Source: Hyphomicrobiales bacterium
GTDB lineage: Bacteria > Pseudomonadota > Alphaproteobacteria > Rhizobiales > Rhizobiaceae
DNA length: 64,000 nucleotides
Assembly: GCA_900469965.1 (NCBI GenBank)
Contig: UBZP01000025.1
Location: 195,073 to 259,072 of the forward strand
Reading direction: 5' to 3'
Shown: piece by piece, positions 44,999 to 54,837 of the stretch
Position numbering within the stretch: the stretch's first letter is position 1
Layout: every line of letters begins with the position of its first letter
The notes under the pieces: generated by a model
The model's input: only the letters and a program-made list of their open reading frames with translations
Told to the model about the DNA's origin: nothing
Databases searched by the model: none
Translations under genes and position numbers: made by a program

Positions 44999-45420
44999 GG
45001 CGCGTATCTCCTTCGCAGCGGATGCGGAAATGGACCCGGATCTTTCCCGTCAGGAAAAATCGAAAATGCCGCCCTATGGCGGCGGCCGCACTATCAGCAT
45101 TTCGAGGGTTAATGTCAACAAACGGCGGGGCGATGAAATCCGCCTTAATATGCCGTTACGTGAGGATTCCGATCGCTCAGGGAAGTGTCGCAAGTGAGTC
45201 ACACCCGGCGAGCAAGTTGGGGAAAACCGGAAAATCGATTCGGGCGGATTCCGGCGACTCTTGTCACAGAGTCCCCCTGTCGGTAGGTTAAAACTCAATT
45301 GCTAGACTGCATGCGGCGGAACTAGTCACCAACAGTATCAGAGCATTTCGTGCTGCGGAGAAATCCGGGCAGCGCCGATGGATTCTCGGCAACGAACGCT
45401 GAAACGAGGAGACGACGGAG
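44999..45420. other. argD-gcrA divergent intergenic region
   Basis: About 420 bases containing the gcrA promoter region and a dense GANTC cluster (listed separately). I do not see a small gene in it. Confidence 0.6.
45165..45385. promoter_or_regulatory. GANTC (CcrM methylation) cluster upstream of gcrA
   Basis: GANTC sites at 45165, 45196, 45237, 45247, 45256, 45269 and 45381: seven in 221 bases, four of them between 45237 and 45273. Random sequence would give about one. GcrA binds DNA at CcrM-methylated GANTC sites, so methylation-dependent autoregulation is a reasonable inference. Confidence 0.72.
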
Positions 45421-45939
45421 ATGAACTGGACGGACGAGAGGGTCGAGAAGCTGAAGAAGCTTTGGTCCGAAGGACTGAGCGCCAGCCAGATCGCGGCACA
45501 GCTCGGCGGCGTCAGCCGCAATGCGGTCATCGGCAAGGTCCACCGTCTCGCCCTGCCCGGCCGGGCCAAGGCCGGCGGGACCCCGACCGCGGCCCGCGCC
45601 AAGCGCCCGGCAACCGCCCCGCGCCCGACGAACTTCGCCCCCCGCGTTGCGACCCGCACGGTCGCCCGCCCGGTCGGCGCCGTCGTCGCCAAGGAAGAGG
45701 TCGCATTCGAGTATGACGAAGAGCCGGTCACCCGGATCGTTGCCAACGTCGTCGTGCCGATGTCGCGCCGGCTGGAGCTGACGCAGCTGACCGAGCGCAC
45801 CTGCAAGTGGCCGAACGGCGACCCGCTGAAGGACGATTTCCACTTCTGCGGCAACGAGTCGCCCGACAACTCGCCCTACTGCACCTACCACCAGCGCCTG
45901 GCCTACCAGCCCTCGGCGGAACGCCGGCGCGCGCGCTGA
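45421..45939 (+). CDS. gcrA: GcrA cell cycle regulator
   Basis: 172 residues. The N-terminal helix-turn-helix is MNWTDERVEKLKKLWSEGLSASQIAAQLGGVSRNAVIGKVHRL. A variable Ala/Pro/Arg linker leads to the C-terminal sigma70-binding part with CKWPNGDP, FCGNES and YCTYHQRLAY. It activates promoters carrying methylated GANTC. GAGGAGACGACGGAG precedes the ATG. Confidence 0.95.
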   Translation: MNWTDERVEKLKKLWSEGLSASQIAAQLGGVSRNAVIGKVHRLALPGRAKAGGTPTAARAKRPATAPRPTNFAPRVATRTVARPVGAVVAKEEVAFEYDEEPVTRIVANVVVPMSRRLELTQLTERTCKWPNGDPLKDDFHFCGNESPDNSPYCTYHQRLAYQPSAERRRAR

Positions 45940-45970
45940 GGCGCCGTGCGGCGACAATGACGCATCCAAG

Positions 45971-45998
45971 AAAAACGGGCCCCAACGGGCCCGTTTTT
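45971..45998. terminator. Bidirectional intrinsic terminator between gcrA and phoB
   Basis: AAAAACGGGCCC (45971-45982) and GGGCCCGTTTTT (45987-45998) make a perfect 12-bp stem with loop CAAC and T runs on both strands. It serves the convergent gcrA and phoB transcripts. Confidence 0.93.
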
Positions 45999-46025
45999 CG
46001 TTTCGGCATCGGCGTCCGGCCTGTG

Positions 46026-46709
46026 TCAGGCTTCCAGAGAATAGCCCGCGCCGCGCACGGTGCGGATGACGTCGCTCATGTTGGAGAAGTTCAGCGCCTT
46101 GCGCAGGCGGCCGACATGGACGTCGACGGTGCGCTCGTCGACATAGATGTCGTGCCCCCAGACGCCGTCCAAGAGCTGCGAGCGCGAGAAGACGCGCCCG
46201 GGGGAGGACATCAGGAACTCCAGCAGGCGGAATTCCGTCGGCCCCAGCCGGACCTCGCGCGAGCGGCGGTGGACGCGATGGGTCTCGCGGTCCAGCTCGA
46301 TGTCGCCGCATTTCAAGAGCGTCGAGACCACCTCGGGGCGGGCCCGGCGCAGCATCGCCTTGACCCGTGCCATCAGCTCCGGCGTCGAGAAGGGCTTCAC
46401 CACATAGTCGTCAGCACCGGTGGCGAGACCGCGGACGCGCTCGCTTTCCTCGCCGCGCGCCGTCAGCATGATGATCGGCAGGCGCTCGGTCTCGGAACGC
46501 TGGCGCAGGCGCCGGCACAGCTCGATGCCGGAGACGCCGGGCAGCATCCAGTCGAGGATCAAGAGATCGGGCTGGCGCTCCTGCAGGCGGATCTCCGCCT
46601 CGTCGCCCCGCAGGATCGTGTCCACCTCGAAACCCTCGGCCTCAAGGTTGTAGCGCAGGAGGACGCTGAGCGCCTCCTCGTCCTCGACCACGGTAATCTT
46701 GGGAACCAT
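46026..46709 (-). CDS. phoB: Phosphate regulon response regulator PhoB
   Basis: 227 residues. The receiver domain has the acidic pocket VVEDEE, the phospho-acceptor Asp in LLILDWMLPG (about 53) and the Lys in VVKPFSTPE. The OmpR-type winged helix has DERTVDVHVGRLRKALN and IRTVRGAGYSLEA. It binds Pho boxes under phosphate limitation. AGGAGCAAGGA precedes the ATG. Last gene of the pst-pho run. Confidence 0.95.
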   Translation of the reverse strand: MVPKITVVEDEEALSVLLRYNLEAEGFEVDTILRGDEAEIRLQERQPDLLILDWMLPGVSGIELCRRLRQRSETERLPIIMLTARGEESERVRGLATGADDYVVKPFSTPELMARVKAMLRRARPEVVSTLLKCGDIELDRETHRVHRRSREVRLGPTEFRLLEFLMSSPGRVFSRSQLLDGVWGHDIYVDERTVDVHVGRLRKALNFSNMSDVIRTVRGAGYSLEA

Positions 46710-46798
46710 TCCTTCCTTGCTCCTGATCCGCGCACAGCATCGTCAGTCGTCCCGGACGATCCTGCGACACCGCGTTGGTTAGTGCGTTTCGGCTCTCG

Positions 46799-47512
46799 TC
46801 ATTCCTCGACGGCACCCACCGAGGTGGTGTGGTCGTCCTTCGGACGCTCGCCCTCGGGCTGCGAACCGGTCGCCATGTAGAAGATCGTCTCGGCGATGTT
46901 GGTCGCGTGGTCGCCGATCCGCTCGATGTTCTTGGCGCAGAAGAGCAGGTGCGTGCAGGGCGTGATGTTGCGCGGATCCTCCATCATGTAGGTCAGGAGC
47001 TCGCGGAAGAGCGAGGTGTAGATCGCATCGATCTCGTCGTCGCGCTCGCGGATCTCCTTGGCCTTCTCGATGTTGCGCGAGGCATAGACGTCGAGAACTT
47101 CCTTCAGCTGCATCAGCGCCAGTTCGGCCAGGTGCTCGAGGCCGCGGGCGAGGTTGCGCGGGATGCTGGAGCCCTGCACGGCGATCACCCGCTTGGCCGT
47201 GTTCTTGCCGAGGTCGCCGACGCGCTCGAGGTCGGCGGCGATGCGGATCGCACCCATGATCTCGCGCAGGTCCGCCGCCATCGGCTGGCGCTTGGCGATG
47301 GTGACGATCGCCTTCTCGTTGATCTGCCGCTCGGCGGTGTCGAGGATGACGTCCTCGGAGATCACCTTCTGGGCCAGCGCCACATCGGTGTTGACCAGCG
47401 CGCGCACGCTGTCGCCCACCATCTGCTCGGCGGTCCCGCCCATCTCGGAGATCCGGCGGGTCAGGTACTTCAGTTCTTCATCGTAGATCGAAACGATATG
47501 GGTCGATGACAT
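46799..47512 (-). CDS. phoU: Phosphate signalling protein PhoU
   Basis: 237 residues, two three-helix PhoU repeats (GGTAEQMVGDSVRALVNTDVALAQKVISEDVILD; IRIAADLERVGDLGKNTAKRV; then CAKNIERIGDHATNIAETIFYM) with the conserved metal-binding acidic residues. It dampens PhoR signalling when phosphate is plentiful and acts on Pst activity. It lies 58 bases after pstB, 89 before phoB. Confidence 0.95.
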   Translation of the reverse strand: MSSTHIVSIYDEELKYLTRRISEMGGTAEQMVGDSVRALVNTDVALAQKVISEDVILDTAERQINEKAIVTIAKRQPMAADLREIMGAIRIAADLERVGDLGKNTAKRVIAVQGSSIPRNLARGLEHLAELALMQLKEVLDVYASRNIEKAKEIRERDDEIDAIYTSLFRELLTYMMEDPRNITPCTHLLFCAKNIERIGDHATNIAETIFYMATGSQPEGERPKDDHTTSVGAVEE

Positions 47513-47570
47513 GTCTCTTGTTCCTCAACTGGCGCAGGCGCTGGATGGCATCCGCAGATATCGGCGGGCC

Positions 47571-48386
47571 TCAGCCGAAGCGGCCCATGATGTAGTCCTG
47601 CGTACGCTGGTCGTCGGGATTGGTGAACATCTTGTCGGTGTCGTTCTCCTCGACGAGATTGCCGAGGTGGAACATGGCGGTGCGCTGGGAGACGCGGGCC
47701 GCCTGCTGCATCGAGTGCGTCACGATGACGATGGTGAAGTTCGTCCGCAGTTCGTGGATCAGTTCCTCGACCCTGGCGGTCGCGATCGGGTCGAGCGCCG
47801 AGCAGGGCTCGTCCATCAGGATCACCTCGGGGCTGACGGCGACGGCGCGCGCGATGCACAGGCGCTGCTGCTGGCCGCCGGAGAGGCCGGTGCCGCCCTC
47901 GTGCAGGCGATCCTTGACCTCGTTCCAGAGACCGGCCTTCTGCAGGCTCTGCTCGACGACCTGGTCGAGGTCCGCCTTGGACTTCGCCAGCCCGTGGATC
48001 CGCGGGCCGTAGGCGACGTTCTCGTAGATCGACTTCGGGAACGGGTTCGGCTTCTGGAACACCATGCCGACACGGGCGCGCAGCTCGACCACGTCGATCG
48101 AGGAATCGTAGATGTCGTCGCCGTCGAGCGTGATCGTGCCGGTGACACGGCAGCCGTCGATCGTGTCGTTCATGCGGTTCAGCGTGCGCAGGAACGTCGA
48201 CTTGCCGCAGCCGGACGGGCCGATCAGGGCGGTGACGGTGTTCTCGCGGACATTGAGGTTCACGTCGTACAGGGCGCGCTTGTCGCCGTAGTAGACGGAA
48301 ACGTCCTTGCCGACCATCTTCAGGGGCACAGCGTTCATCTTCTTATCCAGGAGCTCTTCGGTCGCGGCTTCGGTCATGATGTTCAT
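47571..48386 (-). CDS. pstB: Phosphate ABC transporter ATP-binding protein
   Basis: 271 residues. Walker [20 protein letters not shown], the signature [14 protein letters not shown], Walker [14 protein letters not shown] and the switch His in [15 protein letters not shown]. Drives high-affinity phosphate uptake with PstSCA. It starts 13 bases after pstA stops. Confidence 0.96.
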   Translation of the reverse strand: MNIMTEAATEELLDKKMNAVPLKMVGKDVSVYYGDKRALYDVNLNVRENTVTALIGPSGCGKSTFLRTLNRMNDTIDGCRVTGTITLDGDDIYDSSIDVVELRARVGMVFQKPNPFPKSIYENVAYGPRIHGLAKSKADLDQVVEQSLQKAGLWNEVKDRLHEGGTGLSGGQQQRLCIARAVAVSPEVILMDEPCSALDPIATARVEELIHELRTNFTIVIVTHSMQQAARVSQRTAMFHLGNLVEENDTDKMFTNPDDQRTQDYIMGRFG

Positions 48387-48399
48387 CTTCTCTACCCCA

Positions 48400-49722
48400 T
48401 TACCAGCGGCGTTCGAAACGGCGCCGCAGCAAAATGGCGCCGAGGTTCATGATGACGAGAAAAGCGAGCAGGACGATGATCGCTCCGGAGGTGCGTTCCA
48501 CGAAGGCGCGCTCGGCCTCGTTCGCCCACATGTAGATCTGCACCGGCAGCGCGGTCGACGGATCGAGGGGCGTCGCGGGCACGTTGGCGACGAAGGCGAC
48601 CATGCCGATCAGAAGCAGCGGGGCCGTCTCTCCGAGCGCGTGCGCCAGGCCGATGATCGTGCCCGTCAGGATGCCCGGCATGGCGAGCGGCAGCACGTGG
48701 TGGAAGGTCGTCTGCATTTTCGAGGCGCCGAGGCCAAGTGCGGCCGCACGGATCGACGGCGGCACGGCGCGGAGGGCGGCACGCGTGGCGATGATGATCG
48801 TCGGCAGCGTCATCAGCGTCAGCACCAGCCCGCCCACCAGCGGCGCCGAGCGCGGCAGGCCGGCGAAGTTGATGAAGACGGCGAGGCCGAGCAGACCGTA
48901 AACGATCGAGGGAACGGCGGCGAGGTTGTTGATGTTCACCTCGATCAGGTCCGTCAGCCGGTTCTTCGGCGCGAACTCCTCGAGATAGATGGAGGCTGCG
49001 ACGCCGATCGGCAGCGACAGCACCAGCACGATGCCCATCAGGTAGAGCGAGCCGATCAGCGCGACGCCGAGGCCGGCAGCTTCCGGGCGGCTCGAATTGC
49101 CGTTGACGAACAGGCCGGTGTTGAAGCCCTTGGCAAGCACACCCTCCTTTGCAAGCTGGTCCATCCAGGCCACCTGCTGGTCGGAGACCTTCCGGCTGGC
49201 CTCGTCGACGGTCATGTCGAACTGGCCCTTGAAGGCACTGTCGATGTTGGCGCTGGCCAGCACGGTCACGGGCAGGGTCTTGCCGATGATCGAGGGATCG
49301 GACATCACCATGTCGCGCAGTTCGACGCGGGCGCTGTCGGAGAACAGTCCCGACACCTGGCGCAGCGCCGCCCGGTTGCTCGAAGCGACACCGAGCTTCT
49401 CGGCCAGGGCATTGCGGACGAGCACCGGATAGTTGGCCGTCTGCAGCACCTGCGGATCGGTCTCGCGCTTGTTGTTCGGGTCGATGATCTCCTGCGAGAA
49501 GGTGATCGGCAGGGTGAGCTCCGTCTGCTGGAAGGCGGTGTAGCCCTTGCTGAGCACCGACCACAGAAGCAGGAACAGGAAGACCAGGCCGAAGGTGATC
49601 GCTGCGACGCCGTAGAGACGGAAGCGGCGTTCGGCGGCATAGCGGCGACGGATGCCGATGTCGCGGCGCGCCGGCGCCTTGGCGATGATCTGGCCGGAAG
49701 CCTGCTGAGCGATGTCGGTCAT
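48400..49722 (-). CDS. pstA: Phosphate ABC transporter permease PstA, long form
   Basis: 440 residues. A cytoplasmic/first-helix part and a 170-residue periplasmic insertion (DUF3333-like) precede the six-helix permease core ([28 protein letters not shown], then the EAA-type loop [30 protein letters not shown]). The long form is usual in alphaproteobacteria. Its ATG overlaps the pstC stop (ATGA). Confidence 0.94.
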   Translation of the reverse strand: MTDIAQQASGQIIAKAPARRDIGIRRRYAAERRFRLYGVAAITFGLVFLFLLLWSVLSKGYTAFQQTELTLPITFSQEIIDPNNKRETDPQVLQTANYPVLVRNALAEKLGVASSNRAALRQVSGLFSDSARVELRDMVMSDPSIIGKTLPVTVLASANIDSAFKGQFDMTVDEASRKVSDQQVAWMDQLAKEGVLAKGFNTGLFVNGNSSRPEAAGLGVALIGSLYLMGIVLVLSLPIGVAASIYLEEFAPKNRLTDLIEVNINNLAAVPSIVYGLLGLAVFINFAGLPRSAPLVGGLVLTLMTLPTIIIATRAALRAVPPSIRAAALGLGASKMQTTFHHVLPLAMPGILTGTIIGLAHALGETAPLLLIGMVAFVANVPATPLDPSTALPVQIYMWANEAERAFVERTSGAIIVLLAFLVIMNLGAILLRRRFERRW

Positions 49723-51200
49723 TCGTACTGCTCCCGGTACTTGCGAACGATGTAGAGCGCGTAGATGTTGAGCGCCAGCGTGATGCAGAACAGCGTGATG
49801 CCGAGCGCGAAGGCCACCAGCGTCTGCGGCGAGGTGAACTCGAGGTCGCCGGTGAGCTGGTTGACGATCTTGACCGTCACCGTCGTCATCGGCTCGAACG
49901 GGTTGAGCTGCATGCGGGCGGCGACGCCGGCGGCGAGCACGACGATCATCGTCTCGCCGATCGCGCGCGAGGCCGTCATCAGCAGGGCGCCGACGATGCC
50001 GGGCAAGGCGGCGGGCAGGATGACGCGCTTGATCGTTTCCGAACGGGTCGCGCCGAGGCCGAGCGAGCCGTCACGCAGCGCCCGCGGCACCGCGGTGATG
50101 ATGTCGTCGGAGAGCGACGAGACGTAGGGGATCAGCATGATGCCCATGACGATGCCGGCGGTGATGACGCTCTGCGCCTCGATGAAGCTCGTGTAGTCTC
50201 CGGTGACCAGCCCGCTCAACTGGGCGGAGATATCGCGCAGGAACGGGCCGACGGTGACGAGCGCGAAGAAGCCGTAGACGATCGTCGGAATGCCGGCCAG
50301 CACCTCGAGCAGCGGCTTTGCCGTCGAGCGCATGCGCGGGCTGGCATACTCGGCCATGTAGATGGCCGCGAACAGGCCGACCGGGACGGCGACGAGCATG
50401 GCGACGAAGCCGATGTAGAGCGTTCCCGCCAGGAGCGGGATCAGGCCGAACTGACCGCTGGAGCTCGCGCCGGCGCCGGCGAAGCGCGGATCCCAGACCG
50501 TGCCGAAGAAGAATTCGTGCGCGGGCACCATGGTGAAGAAGCGCAGTGCCTCGGTCGCCATGGAGGCGACGATGCCGACGGTCGTCAGGATGGCGATGGA
50601 GGAGGCGAGCAGCAGCGACCACAGCATCACGCGCTCGACCTGATTGCGCGCCCGGAAACGGGGCGCGACCATACGCAGCGCGAAGAAGGCGCCGACGATC
50701 GACAGCAGCAGCGCCAGCGCCGACAGGGTGGTCCGGCTCGTCTGCGACATCGCGTTCAGCGTTGCGGCCGAATCCAGCATGTAGGGCTGGGCCTCGGCGG
50801 CAACCGCGAAGCGGCGGGCGGCGAAGACCGACTGCAGGGTCGAGGGATCCTGCCGGATGCCGGCGATCTCCTCCTCGGTCAGGAACGGCAGGCCGCGGGC
50901 GATGGTGGTGACCATGCCGTGGGCGAGGCTCTGCTGGGCCTCGGACTGGTTCTTCACCTCCTGCGGGAAGGTATCGCGAACGGCGGAATTGATGACGAAA
51001 GGGCTGATCGTCAGCCAGACGGCGACCAGGATCAGCGACGGCAGGAACGCCGCCAGCGCCACGAAGGCGCCGTAGTAGTTCGGGCGGGAATGAAGCGCCG
51101 AGGACCGCCCCTGCGACAGGGCGCCTGCCCGCATGCGTCCCAGAACGAAGGCCACCGCGGCGATGACCAGAAGGATGGCAAGTAGAAGCGTCGTGCTCAT
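49719..51200 (-). CDS. pstC: Phosphate ABC transporter permease PstC, long form
   Basis: 493 residues, also with an N-terminal extension and periplasmic insertion (about 50-240) before the permease core. LIPLLAGTLYIGFVAMLVAVPVGLFAAIYMAEYA and the coupling loop DGSLGLGATRSETIKRVILPAALPGIVGALL are typical. It pairs with PstA to form the channel. A GC hairpin separates it from pstS. Confidence 0.94.
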   Translation of the reverse strand: MSTTLLLAILLVIAAVAFVLGRMRAGALSQGRSSALHSRPNYYGAFVALAAFLPSLILVAVWLTISPFVINSAVRDTFPQEVKNQSEAQQSLAHGMVTTIARGLPFLTEEEIAGIRQDPSTLQSVFAARRFAVAAEAQPYMLDSAATLNAMSQTSRTTLSALALLLSIVGAFFALRMVAPRFRARNQVERVMLWSLLLASSIAILTTVGIVASMATEALRFFTMVPAHEFFFGTVWDPRFAGAGASSSGQFGLIPLLAGTLYIGFVAMLVAVPVGLFAAIYMAEYASPRMRSTAKPLLEVLAGIPTIVYGFFALVTVGPFLRDISAQLSGLVTGDYTSFIEAQSVITAGIVMGIMLIPYVSSLSDDIITAVPRALRDGSLGLGATRSETIKRVILPAALPGIVGALLMTASRAIGETMIVVLAAGVAARMQLNPFEPMTTVTVKIVNQLTGDLEFTSPQTLVAFALGITLFCITLALNIYALYIVRKYREQYE

Positions 51201-51245
51201 GCGGATGTCCCAGCCGCCTCACGCGGTATCGGTGCGGAAGGTGGA

Positions 51246-51272
51246 GCCGGCGCAGGCGATCGCCGCGCCGGC
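51246..51272 (-). terminator. pstS-pstC intercistronic hairpin
   Basis: GCCGGCGC (51246-51253) and GCGCCGGC (51265-51272) form a perfect 8-bp stem around a loop that is itself the palindrome-like AGGCGATCGCC. No T run follows, so it is more likely an mRNA-protecting or attenuating structure that lets pstS accumulate above pstC. Confidence 0.6.
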
Positions 51273-51282
51273 CCCGCGTGCA

Positions 51283-52317
51283 TTACATGGTCTTGCCGCC
51301 TTCGACAGCCGAGCGGATCTCTTCGCGCTCGGCGTCCGGAGCCGAGACGAGGCCGTATTCAGCCAGCGGGCTGTCGGGGCCGATCATCTGGTCGGAGACG
51401 AAGAACTCGACATATTCCTTCAGGCCCGGGACGACGCCGATGTGTGCCTTCTTGACGTAGAAGAACAGCGGGCGCGAAACCGGGTATTCGCCAGACGAGA
51501 TGGTCTCGACCGACGGGGTGACGCCGCTGACGGTGGCAACCTTCAGCTTGTCGGCGTTGTTTTCGTAGAAGGACAGGCCGAACACGCCGACGCCGGTCTT
51601 GTTGGCGGCGATGCGGGCGAGGGTTTCGGAGTAGTCGCCGTCGATGTCGACAGCAGCGCCATCCTTGCGGACGGCGACGCACTTGGCGTGCTGCTCGTCC
51701 TTGTCGGAGACGGCGGCCTTGATGACGTCGGCCGCGCCGGTTTCCTTGCAGCCTTCAGCGAGGACCTTCTCTTCGAAGACTTCGCGGGTGCCGTGCTTCT
51801 CGCCCGGGATGTAGGCGGCGATGTCGACATCCGGGAGAGCCGGGTTCACTTCCGACCACTTCTTGTAGGGGTTGGCGACGAGCTTGCCGTCGACGACGAC
51901 TTCGGCGGCGAGCGCCTTGTAGATGTCGGCCGGGACGAAGGCGATGTCCGGCAGGCCGGAGTCGGTGGCAAACACGATGCCGTCATAGCCGATCTTGACT
52001 TCCTGAACGTCGGTCACGCCGGCAGCCTTGCAGGCCTCGAGCTCGGAGTCCTTGATCGGACGCGAGGAGTTGGCGATGTCGATCGTGTCCTCGCCGACGC
52101 CCTTGCAGAATTCCTTCAGGCCGGCGCCAGAACCGCCGGACTCGACGACCGGGGTCTTGAAGTCGCCAAACGTCTCGCCGAAGGTCTCGGCAACAATCTT
52201 GGCATAGGGCAGAACCGTGGAGGAACCGGCGATCTGGACCTGGTCGCGCGCAGCGGCAACGCCAGCGAAAGCAACCGAGGCAGCCAGCGCGGCTACGGTG
52301 AGGCTAACAGATTTCAT
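51283..52317 (-). CDS. pstS: Periplasmic phosphate-binding protein
   Basis: 344 residues with a signal peptide (KSVSLTVAALAASVAFAGVAAA). The phosphate site motifs are QIAGSSTVLPYA, VESGGSGAGLKEFC and DIANSSRPIKDSEL. Delivers phosphate to PstCA. ATG at 52315-52317, with GGGAGAATTTCAA upstream. A Pho box lies about 100 bases ahead. Confidence 0.95.
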   Translation of the reverse strand: MKSVSLTVAALAASVAFAGVAAARDQVQIAGSSTVLPYAKIVAETFGETFGDFKTPVVESGGSGAGLKEFCKGVGEDTIDIANSSRPIKDSELEACKAAGVTDVQEVKIGYDGIVFATDSGLPDIAFVPADIYKALAAEVVVDGKLVANPYKKWSEVNPALPDVDIAAYIPGEKHGTREVFEEKVLAEGCKETGAADVIKAAVSDKDEQHAKCVAVRKDGAAVDIDGDYSETLARIAANKTGVGVFGLSFYENNADKLKVATVSGVTPSVETISSGEYPVSRPLFFYVKKAHIGVVPGLKEYVEFFVSDQMIGPDSPLAEYGLVSAPDAEREEIRSAVEGGKTM

Positions 52318-52415
52318 TTGAAATTCTCCCGTTATGGGCTTGTGTGGGTAGGCCGGCGGTGGGCTCATGCCTGCCGTCGATCAGCGGCCTCTGTCTAGCG
52401 CCCGATCGCCACTGC

Positions 52416-52448
52416 TTTTATGTCAGTTTCACGAAACATTTGTGACAG
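52416..52448 (-). promoter_or_regulatory. Pho box upstream of pstS
   Basis: Read on the minus strand from 52448, three consecutive 11-bp units appear: CTGTCACAAAT, GTTTCGTGAAA, CTGACATAAAA. Units 1 and 3 fit the PhoB repeat (CTGTCAT plus four A/T); unit 2 is weak. CATAAA at 52422-52417 may serve as the -10. Confidence 0.65.
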
Positions 52449-52509
52449 CACAACCCATTGTAAAGGCTGTCTTATTTTCGCGATCATCATTGGGTGGCCG
52501 ATCTTTGTG

Positions 52510-53796
52510 TCAGAACTTGACGACAAAGACCGTGCCCTTGCCGATCTCGGACTTCACCACCAGGCGGGCGCGGTGGCGGGTGAGGATGTGCTTGACGATG
52601 GCAAGGCCGAGGCCGGTGCCCTTCTTCGAGCGGCTGGCCTCGACGTTGACGCGGTAGAAGCGCTCGGTGATGCGCGGAACGTGCTCCGGCGCGATGCCCG
52701 GGCCGAAATCGGTGACGGACACTTCGGTCGTGCCGCCTTCGCCGGCGAGAAGGCGGACCTCGACCCGCTTTCCTTCCTGCCCGTATTTGCAGGCGTTTTC
52801 GACGAGGTTTTCGAAGACCTCGATCAGCTCGTCGCGGTCGCCGGCGACCTGCACCGGGTGCGGCGGAAGCTCGAGGGCAATCTCCACGCCGAGGTCGGCG
52901 GCGAACGGCTGCAGGCTGTCGCGGACATGCCCGAGCAGGGCGCCGAGCTCGACCATCTGGTCGGGTGCGATGTTGGCCTTGAGCTCCAGGCGCGACAGCG
53001 ACAGCAGATCGTCCACCAGCCGGCTCATCCGCGTCGCCTGGTCGTGCATGATGCCCAGGAAGCGCTCGTGCGCCTTGTGGTCGTCCTTGGCCGGTCCCTG
53101 CAGGGTCTCGATGAAGCCCCTGAGCGAGGCCAGCGGGGTGCGCAGCTCATGGCTGGCATTGGCGACGAAGTCCGAGCGCATCCGGTCGATCCTGCGCGCC
53201 TGCGAGACGTCGCGGAAGGTGATCAGGAAGTAGCGTCCCGCACCGAGACGGTGATCGAGCGCCGGCATGGGCGCCGCACGCACGATATAGACGGTTTCGG
53301 AAGGCAGCCGCTCGGAATGCTCGGTCTCCTTCGCCTGCCCGCTTGCGATCACATCGCGCGCCATGTCGAGGATGCCCGGTGCGCGGATGCGGCCGGCGAG
53401 GTCGGCATTGCGCGGGATCGGCCCGAACAGCGCCGCTGCGGCGCGGTTCTGCAAGCGGATCGTTTCGTCGGCCGTCACGATCAGAACCGGCATGTCGAGC
53501 GCATCGATCAGCGCCGCAATCGCATCAAGCCCTTCGGCCGTCTCCGCTTCGGCGCGCTGGGCCGGAACCACAGCCGTCGGCGCGAGCGCTTCCAGGCGCT
53601 CGCCGCGCGCGAAGCCTGCGAGCACCAGCAGCATCACGACGAAGGCGATCCAGCCGGCGGGTATCCCACCCATCCACATGAGAAAGGCGGCAAAGACCAC
53701 GGCAGCCAGCAGCACCCGTTCGTCCCAGAGCTGGGCCAAGAGCCACCGGACAGTCGACCCGCGCTCTTCCACCAGAATGTCCTTCCTCACCCACAT
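52510..53796 (-). CDS. phoR: Phosphate regulon sensor histidine kinase PhoR
   Basis: 428 residues. Two membrane helices (about 25-60) with a very short periplasmic loop, a PAS domain (LDAIAALIDALDMPVLIVTADETIRLQNRAAAALFG), the phospho-acceptor His in DFVANASHELRTPLASLRGFIETL, and the ATPase boxes ENLVENACKYG, DFGPGIAPEHVPRITERFYRVN and GTGLGLAIVKHI. It senses phosphate status through Pst/PhoU and phosphorylates PhoB. The gene precedes pstS with its own promoter region shared with divergent ppk2. Confidence 0.94.
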   Translation of the reverse strand: MWVRKDILVEERGSTVRWLLAQLWDERVLLAAVVFAAFLMWMGGIPAGWIAFVVMLLVLAGFARGERLEALAPTAVVPAQRAEAETAEGLDAIAALIDALDMPVLIVTADETIRLQNRAAAALFGPIPRNADLAGRIRAPGILDMARDVIASGQAKETEHSERLPSETVYIVRAAPMPALDHRLGAGRYFLITFRDVSQARRIDRMRSDFVANASHELRTPLASLRGFIETLQGPAKDDHKAHERFLGIMHDQATRMSRLVDDLLSLSRLELKANIAPDQMVELGALLGHVRDSLQPFAADLGVEIALELPPHPVQVAGDRDELIEVFENLVENACKYGQEGKRVEVRLLAGEGGTTEVSVTDFGPGIAPEHVPRITERFYRVNVEASRSKKGTGLGLAIVKHILTRHRARLVVKSEIGKGTVFVVKF

Positions 53797-53926
53797 CGGC
53801 GTGCTCCGTGATTCTTCGTCAACAGGCAGCCATAACTTGATTTCATGACATGTTTTTCACGGTGCGCTTGAAATCGCAATCCAGATGTGGCCTGCTCGGG
53901 AACCCTTGCGCGGAGGAGTTTGAGGC

Positions 53927-54808
53927 ATGGTCACGTTTCCCGACATTGCGGCGGTGGAAATCGAGATCGGCGGCAAGAAGCGCAGCTTCGACATCGACGA
54001 CCCGGAGCTTCCGGGCTGGGTCGAGGACAAGGCGTTCTCATCCGGCGGCTTTCCCTACGACAAGAAGCTCGACAGGGACGAGTACGAGGAGACGCTGGAG
54101 CGGCTGCAGATCGAGCTCGTCAAGGCGCAGTACTGGCTGCAGGCGACCGGAAAGCGGGTGGTCGCGGTCTATGAAGGCCGCGACGCGGCCGGCAAGGGCG
54201 GGCTGATCTTCGTCACCCGCGCCTATCTCAACCCCCGCTCCGCCCGGGTGGTGGCGCTCGCCAAGCCGACCGAGACCGAGCAGGGCCAGTGGTACTATCA
54301 GCGCTACGTCGCCCAGTTCCCCACCGCCGGCGAGTTCGTTCTCTTCGACCGCTCGTGGTACAACCGCGCCGGCGTCGAGCCCGTCATGGGTTTCTGCACA
54401 CAGGAACAGTACGAGAAGTTTCTGGCCGAGACGCCCGACTTCGAACGGATGGTGATCACCGATCGGATCGTCTTCTTCAAGTTCTGGCTCGACATCGGCC
54501 GCGAGATGCAGATCAAGCGCTTCCACGACCGCCGCCACGATCCGCTGAAGACGTGGAAGCTGTCGCCGATGGACATCGCCGCCCTGAACAAGTGGGACGA
54601 CTACACGCGCAAGCGCGACCGGATGCTGGCGGAAACCCACAAGGCCTGGGCGCCCTGGACGATCGTGCGGGCCAACGACAAGCGCCGCGCCCGGATCAAC
54701 GCCATCCGCAGCATCCTTCACCGGCTGGACTATGACGGCAAGGACAAGAAGGCGATCGGCGAGATCGACGACCGGATTGTCGGAGCGGGTCCGAAGTTCC
54801 TGAAATAG
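53927..54808 (+). CDS. ppk2: Polyphosphate kinase 2
   Basis: 293 residues. Walker [14 protein letters not shown] (about residue 83), the Walker B/lid segment [18 protein letters not shown] (about 140) and [13 protein letters not shown] are the PPK2 class I signatures. It phosphorylates GDP/ADP from polyphosphate or the reverse. GGAGGAGTTTGAGGC precedes the ATG. It is divergent from phoR with starts 130 bases apart, which suggests co-regulation with phosphate starvation; a half Pho-like site ATGTCAT lies at 53851-53845. Confidence 0.93.
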   Translation: MVTFPDIAAVEIEIGGKKRSFDIDDPELPGWVEDKAFSSGGFPYDKKLDRDEYEETLERLQIELVKAQYWLQATGKRVVAVYEGRDAAGKGGLIFVTRAYLNPRSARVVALAKPTETEQGQWYYQRYVAQFPTAGEFVLFDRSWYNRAGVEPVMGFCTQEQYEKFLAETPDFERMVITDRIVFFKFWLDIGREMQIKRFHDRRHDPLKTWKLSPMDIAALNKWDDYTRKRDRMLAETHKAWAPWTIVRANDKRRARINAIRSILHRLDYDGKDKKAIGEIDDRIVGAGPKFLK

Positions 54809-54837
54809 CGTCCTATCGGGCGCGGGCCGGCCCGGGC

